A DNA stretch of 7,980 bases from an uncultured Tolumonas sp. (lineage in GTDB: Bacteria > Pseudomonadota > Gammaproteobacteria > Enterobacterales > Aeromonadaceae). The notes beneath the pieces are model-generated. The model was not told the origin of the DNA. It searched no databases and saw only the letters and a program-made list of their open reading frames with translations. Made by a program: the position numbers and the translations under genes. Position 1 is the stretch's first letter. Every line of letters begins with the position of its first letter. The DNA lies in assembly GCA_903931645.1 (NCBI GenBank), contig CAIZDF010000618.1, positions 1 to 7,980 of the forward strand, given 5' to 3'. Positions 1 through 7,229 of this stretch are shown one piece after another.

Positions 1-1164
1 AAAATTGGCGATCGGGCATTGCAGTTTATCAGTCAAATGTTATTGCAATTGTTACGTGAACATCGCCGAGCTCACCCCACGTCGGTGTGTCTGGCTCGTA
101 CAGGATCGGATGAGTTTACCTTTACTATTCCTAGAGTTGATAATAGCGCTTTTCCTGATGCAGAAACTCTGTGCGAACAACTTGCCGCTCGATTGAGTCA
201 ACCCATCATGCTGGGCAGTTATACGCTCAAATTGCGATTCAGTGCCGGTATTATTCTGTTTCCTGATATAGCTAATAATGTTGAAGAGTTGATGGAAGGT
301 GCGAGTAAGGCGCGTCGGCAAGCGTGTCGTTATCAAGGGAATTACTGGCAACAATTAACCAATGAAATGGTCTTACTGATCCGCGAGGACAAATGGCTGG
401 AATCGGAGCTTCGGCAGGCCATTGTCAACCAGCAATGTTTTGTTGTGTACCAGCCTCAATATGATTTACAAACCGGACATATTGTTAGCGCAGAGGTATT
501 GATCCGTTGGCGGCATCCCTCTTACGGCATGGTACCACCGGATCGGTTTATCCCGATTGCGGAACGTTCCGGGCAGATTCTGGATATCGATCTGTGGGTG
601 TTGGAGCAGGCGTGTATTTGTCTTGGTAAACTCATGGCAAAAGGTATTCCGGATTTTCGTTTAGCGGTAAATGCCTCTGGTACCGAGTTATCTAATCCGT
701 TATATCCAGAACAGGTGGGTAGTATGTTACGCCGCTACGATATTCCACCGCAGCGATTTGGCATTGAGATCACCGAAACGGCGGTGGTCGAGCTGGATGA
801 CGTGGCTAAAATGATGGTGAAAACACTTAAAGAGATCGGTGTTGAAATTGAACTGGATGATTTCGGTACGGGTTATACCTCACTCAGCCATCTGAGCAAT
901 TTGCCATTAGATGCGTTAAAGATCGATCGTTCTTACATTATGCAATTAGAAAGTAACCCGAAATTGGTTGATTCTATCTTGCAATTGGCCGATGCATTTT
1001 CACTACGCGTGATTGCCGAAGGGGTCGAAACAATAGAACAACTTAAATTGTTACAGCAAAAACGATGTCATTTAGCGCAAGGGTATTTGTTATCAAAGCC
1101 AATCAGCGAAGAAGCAATGATTGAGTTATTACTGGAAGATATCCTGACACAGCAAAACGAATGA
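1..1164 (+). CDS. GGDEF-EAL domain protein, probable c-di-GMP phosphodiesterase (5' truncated)
   Basis: The reading frame is open from the first base, so the N-terminus lies outside the window; 387 residues are visible. Residues 1 to about 105 are the second half of a GGDEF domain. It starts at the conserved GD (residues 3-4) and carries GSDEF (35-39) where an active cyclase has GGDEF or GGEEF, so cyclase activity is doubtful. An EAL domain follows at about residues 127-380. Its signature reads EVL (165-167), and the other metal and catalytic residues are present: Asn in AVNAS, Glu in EITET, the Asp pair in DDFGTGY, Lys in LKIDRS, Glu in AEGVET and Gln in AQGYLLSKP. From family knowledge, such a domain hydrolyses c-di-GMP to pGpG, and a degenerate GGDEF can serve as a GTP-sensing module. 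I infer an active phosphodiesterase. Any sensor or membrane part lies upstream and is unseen. The gene converges on the diguanylate cyclase gene, with 13 bp between the stop codons. Confidence 0.93.
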   Translation, partial: KIGDRALQFISQMLLQLLREHRRAHPTSVCLARTGSDEFTFTIPRVDNSAFPDAETLCEQLAARLSQPIMLGSYTLKLRFSAGIILFPDIANNVEELMEGASKARRQACRYQGNYWQQLTNEMVLLIREDKWLESELRQAIVNQQCFVVYQPQYDLQTGHIVSAEVLIRWRHPSYGMVPPDRFIPIAERSGQILDIDLWVLEQACICLGKLMAKGIPDFRLAVNASGTELSNPLYPEQVGSMLRRYDIPPQRFGIEITETAVVELDDVAKMMVKTLKEIGVEIELDDFGTGYTSLSHLSNLPLDALKIDRSYIMQLESNPKLVDSILQLADAFSLRVIAEGVETIEQLKLLQQKRCHLAQGYLLSKPISEEAMIELLLEDILTQQNE

Positions 1165-1177
1165 TGTAGATAACCGT

Positions 1178-2155
1178 TTATGCTGGCGCTAATTCTCTTG
1201 ATGTCGTTACCCGGTTACGCCCAGAGTGTTTTGAGTGATACAGCGCAGCATCAGCTTTTTGTAACCAGTGCAGTGCTGATTGTTGTTCATGAGTTACCTC
1301 GGAAAGACCAATGCTGATGGTGAACTTGATCTGTTGCCCATCAAAAATAATCACCTCTTTTTCCATGCTGTGCCGTAGCCGCTCTGCCACGTGCAGGGCG
1401 ATGGATTCATTGATATCGGTAAGCAATACCCCAAACTCTTCTCCACCATACCGTCCTGGCATATCAGAGCAACGTACAATTTGTCGCAAGAGAGCAGAGG
1501 CACGACGTAAGACTTCATCGCCAGCAAGGTGCCCGTAGGTATCGTTAACTTTCTTGAAGAAATCGATATCCAGCATCATTAGGGTGCTGACTTTGCCTGT
1601 GCGGTGATAACGATTAAATTCATTGCGCAGGCATTCTTCCCAATAACCGCGGTTATACAAACCGGTTAAGCGATCGGTAATCGAGAGTGTCGTCAGTTGC
1701 TGATTGGCTTCTTGTAAGGCTTGTTTGCTGGTCGCTGCATCGGTGACATCGTAAATGATGAGACAAACGTGGCTGATATCACCATGTCGCGAGACTAACG
1801 GCATGATAGTGACATTTTGATACATGATATCACTCATGCCGGTAAAGGGCCGGCTAGCAGGGAAGTTAAACAGATAGGACCTTAACTCCCAAGAGATAAA
1901 ACTAGCACAACGTAGCGTGAATACGGCTTCTACTTTCTGACGCAGCCATTCTTCGGCTAGTTCAGGAAAATAGTGAAAAACATTATGTTCTGCCAGTTGA
2001 CCGAGATTGTAACCGCTGTGGTTTTCCATAAAACCGTTCCACAGCGTGATCTGATAGTTGTGGTCTAACACAACTAAACCGACATCTATCGTTTGCAGGA
2101 TATCCAATATGCGGTGAAACTCATCCAATGGGAGAGAGTTGATCATACCTGTCAT
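1178..2155 (-). CDS. PAS-GGDEF diguanylate cyclase
   Basis: This is a probable diguanylate cyclase of 325 residues that makes c-di-GMP from two GTP. Residues from about 14 to 140 form a PAS-type sensor (DVGLVVLDHNYQITLWN near the start, ending at IIYDVTD), followed by a short helical linker. The GGDEF domain covers about 155-317. It has DIDFFKKVNDTYGH with metal and base-binding residues D196 and N204, GD at 212-213, and the active-site motif GGEEF at 237-241. The inhibitory-site motif RCSD (228-231) lies five residues before GGEEF, as in Caulobacter PleD, so product feedback inhibition is likely. No membrane segment or signal peptide is seen, so it should be cytosolic. The ATG at 2155 is chosen because AGGA lies 9 nt upstream; an in-frame TTG at 2164 abuts that AGGA. 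It follows avtA by 31 bp with no terminator between, so co-transcription is likely. The PAS ligand is unknown. Confidence 0.95.
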   Translation of the reverse strand: MTGMINSLPLDEFHRILDILQTIDVGLVVLDHNYQITLWNGFMENHSGYNLGQLAEHNVFHYFPELAEEWLRQKVEAVFTLRCASFISWELRSYLFNFPASRPFTGMSDIMYQNVTIMPLVSRHGDISHVCLIIYDVTDAATSKQALQEANQQLTTLSITDRLTGLYNRGYWEECLRNEFNRYHRTGKVSTLMMLDIDFFKKVNDTYGHLAGDEVLRRASALLRQIVRCSDMPGRYGGEEFGVLLTDINESIALHVAERLRHSMEKEVIIFDGQQIKFTISIGLSEVTHEQQSALHWLQKADAALYHSKHSGRNRVTTSRELAPA

Positions 2156-2164
2156 GGCTTTCAA

Positions 2165-2168
2165 TCCT
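2165..2168 (-). promoter_or_regulatory. Ribosome binding site deciding the start of the PAS-GGDEF gene
   Basis: On the minus strand AGGA is followed by 9 nt and then ATG (2155-2153). A TTG codon (2164-2162) directly touches the AGGA and would leave no spacing, so the ATG is the better start. Confidence 0.6.
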
Positions 2169-2186
2169 GTGCAAAATGAGTGTTAG

Positions 2187-3428
2187 TTATAGTTCGTTGA
2201 TGACCTGTTGCAGTATCGCGATCCCTTGTTTTACTTTTTCTTCTGGTTGCGCGTAATTCAGACGAATACATTCATACTGATGCTGCCACTCTTTATCCGG
2301 CAAACCTGGGAAAAAATAATGACCGGGAACGATAATTAAACCGCGTTGTTTTAGTTTTTCATAGAGTTGCTGGCAAGAAATTGGTAAACCGTCAAACCAT
2401 AACCATAAAAACAGTGCACCTTCCGGTTTATGGATCCGTAATTTGGGTGCTGGAATGGCCTGTTGTAACCACTCAACCGCTTGTTGTGCTTTGCGCTGGT
2501 AATAGGGTGCAATAATATCTGCGCTGTAACGCAGAATATCGCCAGACTCTAACCAGTGCTGCATCAAGGCTGGGCCAACACCGCTGGGGGCTAAATTGAT
2601 AATGCCCGAGATGTTACCCATTGCCTGAATGATTTTTGGATCGGCGATCACAATACCGCAGCGTAAACCAGGCAAACCGAGTTTAGACAAACTCATACAC
2701 AGGATCGTGTTGTCATTCCAGAACGGTGTCACTTCACTGAAGATGATATGCGGAAAGGGGGTGCCATAGGCATTATCGATCAGCAATGGTATGCCTTTCG
2801 CGCGAGCGATCTCATCCAGTCGCGCTATTTCATCGTCGGTCAATACATTACCGGTTGGGTTGGTGGGGCGCGACACACAGATCAAACCAATGTCATCGCC
2901 GACTTCCAGTGCATCAAAATCTACGCGGTATTTAAACAGGCCGTCATCCAGATAATCAATGTGTGGTTTGCAGGCGATAAATTGATCTTCGCTCAGCCCG
3001 CCATCGGCATAACCGATATATTCAGGCGCCAGCGGAAATAGAACTTTTTTCTGCTGGCCAGTAGCATATTCACCCGCCAGTAAATTGAACAGATAAAAGA
3101 AGGCGCTCTGACTGCCGTTGGTCAGTGCAATATGGTCGGGTGTGATAGCCCAGCCATATTCCTTGCAAAACAATTCAGCGAGAGCGTGGCGGAAACCATC
3201 ATGTCCTTGCGGACCATCATAGTTCAGCATGGCTTTAAGCAGAGTGCCATTTTCCAGTTGATGGGCGGTCGCTTGTCGAAACAGTTCCACCATCTCAGGA
3301 ATCGCGGCGGGGTTACCACCACCGAGCATGATAGCTTCCGGGTTTTTCAGACCCTGATTTAGATCGTCCATTAGTTGACTGATACCTGCCAGTCGGGTGA
3401 ATTTCTCGCCGAATTGTGAAAATTGCAT
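2187..3428 (-). CDS. avtA: Valine-pyruvate aminotransferase AvtA
   Basis: This is a PLP-dependent fold-type I aminotransferase (transaminase C) that exchanges amino groups between valine or 2-oxoisovalerate and alanine or pyruvate in the cytosol. At 413 residues it is close to the 417 of E. coli AvtA. It matches that protein from memory in long blocks, including AIMLGGGNP (32-40), ALTNGSQSAFFYLFNL (101-116), FPLAPEYIGYAD (131-142) and HKPEGALFLWLWF (333-345). Expected catalytic residues are visible: N190 in SRPTNPTGN, D218 and Y221 in IDNAYG, Lys249 in SLSKLGLPG as the PLP Schiff-base lysine, and R389 near the C-terminus for the substrate carboxylate. The ATG at 3428 matches the E. coli N-terminus (MxFSxFGxKFTR). 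The ribosome site is weak: GAG 9 nt upstream and CGGA close to the ATG. The gene lies between the glyQS terminator/parS gap and the PAS-GGDEF gene, with which it probably forms an operon. No convincing promoter is seen in the 62 bp upstream. Confidence 0.96.
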   Translation of the reverse strand: MQFSQFGEKFTRLAGISQLMDDLNQGLKNPEAIMLGGGNPAAIPEMVELFRQATAHQLENGTLLKAMLNYDGPQGHDGFRHALAELFCKEYGWAITPDHIALTNGSQSAFFYLFNLLAGEYATGQQKKVLFPLAPEYIGYADGGLSEDQFIACKPHIDYLDDGLFKYRVDFDALEVGDDIGLICVSRPTNPTGNVLTDDEIARLDEIARAKGIPLLIDNAYGTPFPHIIFSEVTPFWNDNTILCMSLSKLGLPGLRCGIVIADPKIIQAMGNISGIINLAPSGVGPALMQHWLESGDILRYSADIIAPYYQRKAQQAVEWLQQAIPAPKLRIHKPEGALFLWLWFDGLPISCQQLYEKLKQRGLIIVPGHYFFPGLPDKEWQHQYECIRLNYAQPEEKVKQGIAILQQVINEL

Positions 3429-3454
3429 ATCCGTATTCTCAATCTAAACCCGTT

Positions 3455-3470
3455 TGTTTCACGTGAAACA
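3455..3470. other. parS: parS chromosomal centromere site (ParB binding site)
   Basis: The 16-bp sequence TGTTTCACGTGAAACA is a perfect inverted repeat and matches the general bacterial parS consensus TGTTNCACGTGAAACA. Perfect symmetry extends by two bases on each side, to 20 bp (3453-3472). In bacteria with a chromosomal ParABS system, ParB binds such sites, spreads onto flanking DNA and, with ParA and SMC/MukBEF-type condensins, directs segregation of the origin region. The site lies in non-coding DNA between the glyS terminator and avtA, 27 bp upstream of the avtA start. parS sites usually cluster close to oriC, so this suggests an origin-proximal location. The parA and parB genes are not in the window, so use of the site is inferred from sequence identity alone. 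Confidence 0.9.
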
Positions 3471-3488
3471 AAAATGGGGGTAAAAAGT

Positions 3489-3510
3489 AAGGCCCGGAAA
3501 ACCGGGCCTT
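3489..3510 (-). terminator. Rho-independent terminator of the glyQS operon
   Basis: A perfect 7-bp G+C-only stem (GGCCCGG/CCGGGCC, 3491-3497 and 3502-3508) with a four-base loop is extended by AA/TT on both sides. Read on the minus strand it is followed by TTACTTTTTA, a fair U-rich tail. It begins 23 bp after the glyS stop codon, so it should end the glyQ-glyS transcript before parS and avtA. The plus-strand side also has T-rich sequence (TTTAATCATTTT), so the hairpin could work in both directions, although no plus-strand gene points into it here. Confidence 0.88.
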
Positions 3511-3533
3511 TAATCATTTTGGCTGCGAACCGG

Positions 3534-5606
3534 TTATTGCTGCAATAGCGAGATATCCGCCGCTTGCAGGAACAGGGCTTGCAGACGCGCCAGCAGAGTC
3601 AGACGATTCAGCTTCAGCGCTTCATCATCGGCCATCACCATGACTTTATCAAAGAAGGTATCGACCGCTTCACGCAGTGCAGCCAATTCCGTCAAAGCTT
3701 GCTGATATTCACCGGCAGCGAATAGCGGTGCCAGTTTAGTTTCCATGCTGGCAACTTGCTCGGCTAACTGCTGTTCAGCGGCATCTTGTAACAACGCTGA
3801 GTCAACGCTGTCTTTCAGCTTGCCATCAAACTTCGCCAGAATGTTGCTGACGCGTTTGTTAGCCGCAGCGAGGGCTTGTGCTGCATCCAGTGTGCGGAAA
3901 TGGCTTACAGCTTTGACGCGGGCATCAAAGTCGGCAGGGCGCGTTGGGCGACGAGCTAATACAGCTTGAATAACGTCAACCGCAATGCCGGCTTCCTGAT
4001 AAGAGGCACGGAAACGCGCCAGCAGGAAGTCGATCACTTCGTCAGTAACTTTCTTGTTGGTCAGTTTACTACCGTACAGCTCAACTGCTTTATCAACGAT
4101 GGTTACCAGATCCAGATCGAGCTGTTTTTCGACGATGATACGCAGCGTACCAATCGCGGCACGACGCAGCGCAAACGGGTCTTTATCACCTTTTGGTGCC
4201 TGACCAATGCCAAAGATACCGGCAAGGCTGTCCAGTTTGTCTGCAATGGCTACTGCACAAGCGACCAGACCATTTGGCAGATTGTCACCGGCAAAACGTG
4301 GCATGTACTGCTCGTTTAACGCTACCGCCACATCTTCCGCTTCGTGATCGTGACGTGCGTAGTGCATACCCATCACGCCTTGCGTGTCGGTAAACTCCAT
4401 CACCATGTTGGTCATCAGATCACACTTAGACAGCAAACCGGCACGCGTGGCATGTTCCACGTCAGCACCAATCTGTGCAGCGATGAAAGCGGACAGTTCT
4501 GCGATACGTACGGATTTGTCTTTCAGTGTGCCCAGCTGTTGCTGGAACAACACGGTATCCAGACTTTCCAGACGGGAAGCCAAGGTATGTTTTTTATCGG
4601 TGTTAAAGAAGAACTCAGCATCCGACAGACGAGGGCGCACAACACGTTCGTTACCCTGAATGATCTGGCTTGGGTCTTTCGATTCTATGTTGCTGACGAA
4701 GATGAAGTTTGGCAGCAATTTGCCAGCCGCGTCATACACAGGGAAATATTTCTGGTCGCCTTTCATGGTGTAAACCAGTGCTTCTGCCGGAACAGCCAGG
4801 AATTTTTCTTCAAATTTCGCAGTCAGGATCACAGGCCATTCTACCAGCGAGGTGACTTCTTCCAGCAGTGAATCTTCCAGATCAGCAATACCGCCCAGCT
4901 GTTTTGCTGCAGCTTCGGCACCGGCTTTAATGAACGCTTTACGTGCTTCGTAATCAGCCTGCACTTTGCCTTTTTCCAGCAGCAAAGCTGGGTATTGATC
5001 GGCATGACTGATTTCAAACTGTGCTTCACCCATGAAGCGATGGCCACGGATGGTGCGAGCTGATTGCAGACCTAACACTTCACCTGCCACCAATTCACCG
5101 CCAAACAGCATACACAGGGTATGTACTGGGCGGATAAATTGCGTGCGTTTTGCACCCCAACGCATTGGTTTTGGAATTGGTAAGCCAGCTAACGCTATCG
5201 CAACCATAGTGCCCAGCAGTTCAGTGGTAGCTTGACCAGCGACATTGGCGCGATAGACCAGCCATTCACCCTTGTCGGTCGCCAGACGTTCTGCCTGTGC
5301 GACTTCAATACCGTTCGACTTTGCCCAACCGGAAGCGGCGGGTGTTGGTGTGCCTGACGCATCATATGCCGCAGATACCGCCGGGCCGCGTTTCTCAACC
5401 TGTTTGTCGGCTTGCTTGTCAGCCAGCGCTGTTACTTTCAGTGCCAGACGACGCGGTGCGGCAAACCATTGTACGCCCTGATGGGCCAGACCAGCTTTAT
5501 CCAGTTCCGCAGTAAAGTTGTCAGCAAAGGCTTGTGCGAGTTTTCGCAGCGCTTTCGGTGGCAGCTCTTCCGTGCCCAGTTCAATTAAAAAGTTTTCAGT
5601 TGCCAT
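3534..5606 (-). CDS. glyS: Glycyl-tRNA synthetase beta subunit GlyS
   Basis: This is the beta subunit of the bacterial alpha2-beta2 glycyl-tRNA synthetase. It binds tRNA-Gly, while the alpha subunit holds the aminoacylation site. At 690 residues it matches the 689-residue E. coli GlyS from end to end, from memory. Typical blocks are [14 protein letters not shown] (7-20), [12 protein letters not shown] (47-58), IRGHRFMGE (186-194), [19 protein letters not shown] (273-291), the HD-like region [21 protein letters not shown] (near 414-434), and [22 protein letters not shown] (near 463-484). The C-terminal anticodon-binding region includes [20 protein letters not shown] and ends in ADISLLQQ. The ATG at 5606 is preceded by AAAGG 9 nt upstream and gives the family N-terminus. 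It lies 12 bp after glyQ and is followed by a strong terminator. No frameshift or missing block is seen. Confidence 0.98.
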   Translation of the reverse strand: MATENFLIELGTEELPPKALRKLAQAFADNFTAELDKAGLAHQGVQWFAAPRRLALKVTALADKQADKQVEKRGPAVSAAYDASGTPTPAASGWAKSNGIEVAQAERLATDKGEWLVYRANVAGQATTELLGTMVAIALAGLPIPKPMRWGAKRTQFIRPVHTLCMLFGGELVAGEVLGLQSARTIRGHRFMGEAQFEISHADQYPALLLEKGKVQADYEARKAFIKAGAEAAAKQLGGIADLEDSLLEEVTSLVEWPVILTAKFEEKFLAVPAEALVYTMKGDQKYFPVYDAAGKLLPNFIFVSNIESKDPSQIIQGNERVVRPRLSDAEFFFNTDKKHTLASRLESLDTVLFQQQLGTLKDKSVRIAELSAFIAAQIGADVEHATRAGLLSKCDLMTNMVMEFTDTQGVMGMHYARHDHEAEDVAVALNEQYMPRFAGDNLPNGLVACAVAIADKLDSLAGIFGIGQAPKGDKDPFALRRAAIGTLRIIVEKQLDLDLVTIVDKAVELYGSKLTNKKVTDEVIDFLLARFRASYQEAGIAVDVIQAVLARRPTRPADFDARVKAVSHFRTLDAAQALAAANKRVSNILAKFDGKLKDSVDSALLQDAAEQQLAEQVASMETKLAPLFAAGEYQQALTELAALREAVDTFFDKVMVMADDEALKLNRLTLLARLQALFLQAADISLLQQ

Positions 5607-5618
5607 TTGCTTATACCT

Positions 5619-6533
5619 TTACGCTTGAGTTGCTTTGCACATCGGGAAACCGAGACGTTCGCGCGCGGCGTAGTAGGCTTCCGCCACCGCTTTAGAAAGA
5701 GCTCGGATACGCAGAATGTAGCGTTGACGCTCAGTCACGGAAATCGCGTGACGGGCATCCAGCAGGTTAAAGGCATGAGCCGCTTTCAGAATACGCTCGT
5801 AAGCAGGTAGTGGCAGTTGTTGTTCAAGGCTCAGCAAATGCTGGCACTCTTTTTCGCATTGGTCGAACAACTGGAATAGGAACGGCACATCAGCGTGTTC
5901 AAAGTTGTAAGTCGATTGTTCCACTTCATTTTGGTGGAATACGTCACGATAGGTTACTTTACCCAGCGGCCCATCGGCCCAAACCAGATCGTACAGACTA
6001 TCAACGCCCTGGATATACATCGCCAGACGTTCCAGACCGTAAGTGATTTCACCGGTCACTGGGAAACACTCTAAACCACCGACTTGCTGGAAGTAGGTGA
6101 ACTGCGTGACTTCCATGCCGTTTAGCCACACTTCCCAGCCGAGACCCCAGGCGCCCAGGGTTGGGTTTTCCCAGTTGTCTTCAACAAAACGGATATCATG
6201 GACCAACGGGTCAAAGCCCAGCTCACGTAACGAACCCAGATATAATTCCTGAATATTGTCCGGTGATGGCTTCAGAATGACCTGAAACTGGTAATAATGT
6301 TGCAGGCGGTTCGGGTTTTCCCCGTAGCGACCATCGGTCGGACGACGGGATGGCTGCACGTAAGCGCAGTTCATCGGCTCCGGACCAATAGCCCGTAAAA
6401 AGGTCATTGGATGTGAAGTACCTGCGCCCACTTCCATATCGAGCGGTTGTGAAATCACACAACCCTGGCGGGCCCAGTAATCTTGCAGGGATAAAATGAG
6501 TCCCTGAAATGTTTTAATATCAAATTTCTGCAT
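5619..6533 (-). CDS. glyQ: Glycyl-tRNA synthetase alpha subunit GlyQ
   Basis: This is the catalytic alpha subunit of the heterotetrameric class II glycyl-tRNA synthetase, which activates glycine with ATP and charges tRNA-Gly. At 304 residues it compares with 303 in E. coli, and the sequence is nearly collinear with it from memory. Hallmarks are [18 protein letters not shown] near the N-terminus, [17 protein letters not shown] (about 32-48), [19 protein letters not shown] (about 58-76), [40 protein letters not shown] (motif 3 region) and [13 protein letters not shown] near the end. The ATG at 6533 gives the family start MQKFD and is used although no clear Shine-Dalgarno sequence precedes it (TATTATCTATC). 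It is the first gene of the glyQ-glyS operon and is divergent from tag. No T-box leader is seen in the short upstream region. Confidence 0.98.
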   Translation of the reverse strand: MQKFDIKTFQGLILSLQDYWARQGCVISQPLDMEVGAGTSHPMTFLRAIGPEPMNCAYVQPSRRPTDGRYGENPNRLQHYYQFQVILKPSPDNIQELYLGSLRELGFDPLVHDIRFVEDNWENPTLGAWGLGWEVWLNGMEVTQFTYFQQVGGLECFPVTGEITYGLERLAMYIQGVDSLYDLVWADGPLGKVTYRDVFHQNEVEQSTYNFEHADVPFLFQLFDQCEKECQHLLSLEQQLPLPAYERILKAAHAFNLLDARHAISVTERQRYILRIRALSKAVAEAYYAARERLGFPMCKATQA

Positions 6534-6585
6534 GATAGATAATACGCTTGATTAGTCAGTGAATACTGCGCGGATAAACTCAGGA

Positions 6586-6591
6586 AGTATA
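6586..6591 (-). promoter_or_regulatory. Putative -10 element for glyQS
   Basis: The minus strand reads TATACT, one mismatch from the sigma-70 consensus TATAAT, about 53 bp upstream of the glyQ ATG. The hexamer 17 bp further upstream (TATATT) is a poor -35, so the call rests mainly on the -10. Confidence 0.35.
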
Positions 6592-6629
6592 ACCCTGTAA
6601 CCGGCGGGAATATAGGCAAATTGTGCCGT

Positions 6630-6633
6630 GGAG
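6630..6633 (+). promoter_or_regulatory. Ribosome binding site deciding the tag start
   Basis: GGAG lies 5 nt before the ATG at 6639. In-frame TTG (6621) and GTG (6633) codons upstream are less likely starts, because the ATG gives MER, the N-terminus of E. coli Tag. Confidence 0.5.
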
Positions 6634-6638
6634 TGCGT

Positions 6639-7214
6639 ATGGAACGACATTGTGCCTGGATCATGTCTGATCCAGAGTATATTGCTTATCACGACCAGCA
6701 GTGGGGTCGTCCGGAATATGATGATCGGAAGTTGTTCGCTATGCTTTGCTTGGAAGGGCAACAAGCGGGGTTATCGTGGTTAACTATTTTGAAACGGATA
6801 CCTGCATACTATGCCGCCTTTGCTGATTTTGATCCGGTGCAACTGGCTGAATTTGATGAGCAACAGCTAGAATTATTGATGAACGATCAATCGATTATTC
6901 GCAATCGGCTTAAAATTAATGCCATTAGACAGAATGCCCGCAGTTATCTGGCCTTACAGCAGCAAGGTTTGGTGTTTTCAGATTGGTTATGGCAGTTTGT
7001 TGATGGGAAACCAGTGATCAATCATTGGCAGCATGCGAAAGAGATACCCGTAACGACACCACAAGCTGAAGCGATGTCGAAGGCGCTGAAAAAAGCCGGT
7101 TTTAAATTTGTCGGCCCTACGATTTGTTACGCATTTATGCAGGCTGTGGGCATGGTCAACGATCATTTGGTTGATTGTCCGTGGCATCGCATCTGTGAAA
7201 AAACAGCTTCCTGA
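6639..7214 (+). CDS. tag: DNA-3-methyladenine glycosylase I (Tag)
   Basis: This base-excision repair enzyme removes 3-methyladenine from alkylated DNA by cleaving the N-glycosidic bond. The protein is 191 residues against 187 in E. coli Tag, with clear similarity throughout: YIAYHDQQWG (14-23), LEGQQAGLSW (38-47), IIRNRLKINAIRQNA, and the C-terminal run ALKKAGFKFVGPTICYAFMQAVGMVNDH. The four zinc ligands of the family are conserved one position later than in E. coli: C5, H18, H176 and C180. E39 and W47 match the E. coli 3-methyladenine pocket residues E38 and W46. The helix-hairpin-helix fold is inferred from the family. The start is ATG 6639; a TTG at 6621 would add six residues with no homology support. 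It is divergent from glyQ and followed 15 bp later by the zntB-like gene, probably in the same transcript. No Ada-box-like operator was recognised, and family knowledge suggests constitutive expression. Confidence 0.96.
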   Translation: MERHCAWIMSDPEYIAYHDQQWGRPEYDDRKLFAMLCLEGQQAGLSWLTILKRIPAYYAAFADFDPVQLAEFDEQQLELLMNDQSIIRNRLKINAIRQNARSYLALQQQGLVFSDWLWQFVDGKPVINHWQHAKEIPVTTPQAEAMSKALKKAGFKFVGPTICYAFMQAVGMVNDHLVDCPWHRICEKTAS

Positions 7215-7219
7215 CAATT

Positions 7220-7225
7220 AAGGTG
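7220..7225 (+). promoter_or_regulatory. Ribosome binding site of the zntB-like gene
   Basis: AAGGTG lies 4 nt before the ATG at 7230, inside the 15-bp gap after tag. It supports this start for the gene that runs off the window. Confidence 0.6.
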
Positions 7226-7229
7226 AAGT

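Larger units (their letters stand above)
6534..6638. promoter_or_regulatory. Divergent promoter region between glyQ and tag
   Basis: These 105 bp separate the start codons of glyQ (-) and tag (+) and must hold both promoters unless transcription enters from further away. On the minus strand TATACT (6586-6591) is a good -10 element for glyQ, but no good -35 stands 16-18 bp before it. On the plus strand the overlapping TATAAC (6588-6593) could be a -10 for tag, again with a poor -35. No operator, riboswitch or attenuator-like hairpin was recognised. Confidence 0.5.

Noticed and set aside
5..196. Short plus-strand frame with a hydrophobic stretch at the window start
   Set aside because: It overlaps the GGDEF-EAL frame, which is open from base 1 and matches the GGDEF family through GSDEF; the short frame is a shadow.
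1388..1393. CACGTG core resembling a parS centre in the cyclase gene
   Set aside because: The symmetry stops at 6 bp and the flanks do not match the parS arms; it is ordinary coding sequence.
4453..4462. TGTTCCACGT inside glyS, identical to the left half of a parS variant
   Set aside because: The right half (CAGCAC) does not continue the palindrome, and the bases encode conserved GlyS residues (VEHATR), so it is most likely a chance half-site.
4344..4871. Long open frame (175 codons) on the plus strand opposite glyS
   Set aside because: It is fully antisense to a highly conserved part of glyS and the translation resembles no known family; it is a shadow of glyS codon usage, as are the other plus-strand frames in 3745-5515.
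6571..6580. Minus-strand TTTATCCGCG resembling a DnaA box
   Set aside because: It differs at two positions from TTATCCACA and stands alone, with no cluster of boxes or A+T-rich unwinding element, so it is not evidence for an origin.
6534..6620. Possible T-box or glycine riboswitch leader upstream of glyQ
   Set aside because: The space is under 90 bp, with no terminator hairpin and no recognisable T-box or glycine aptamer core; glyQS T-boxes are typical of Firmicutes, not gammaproteobacteria.
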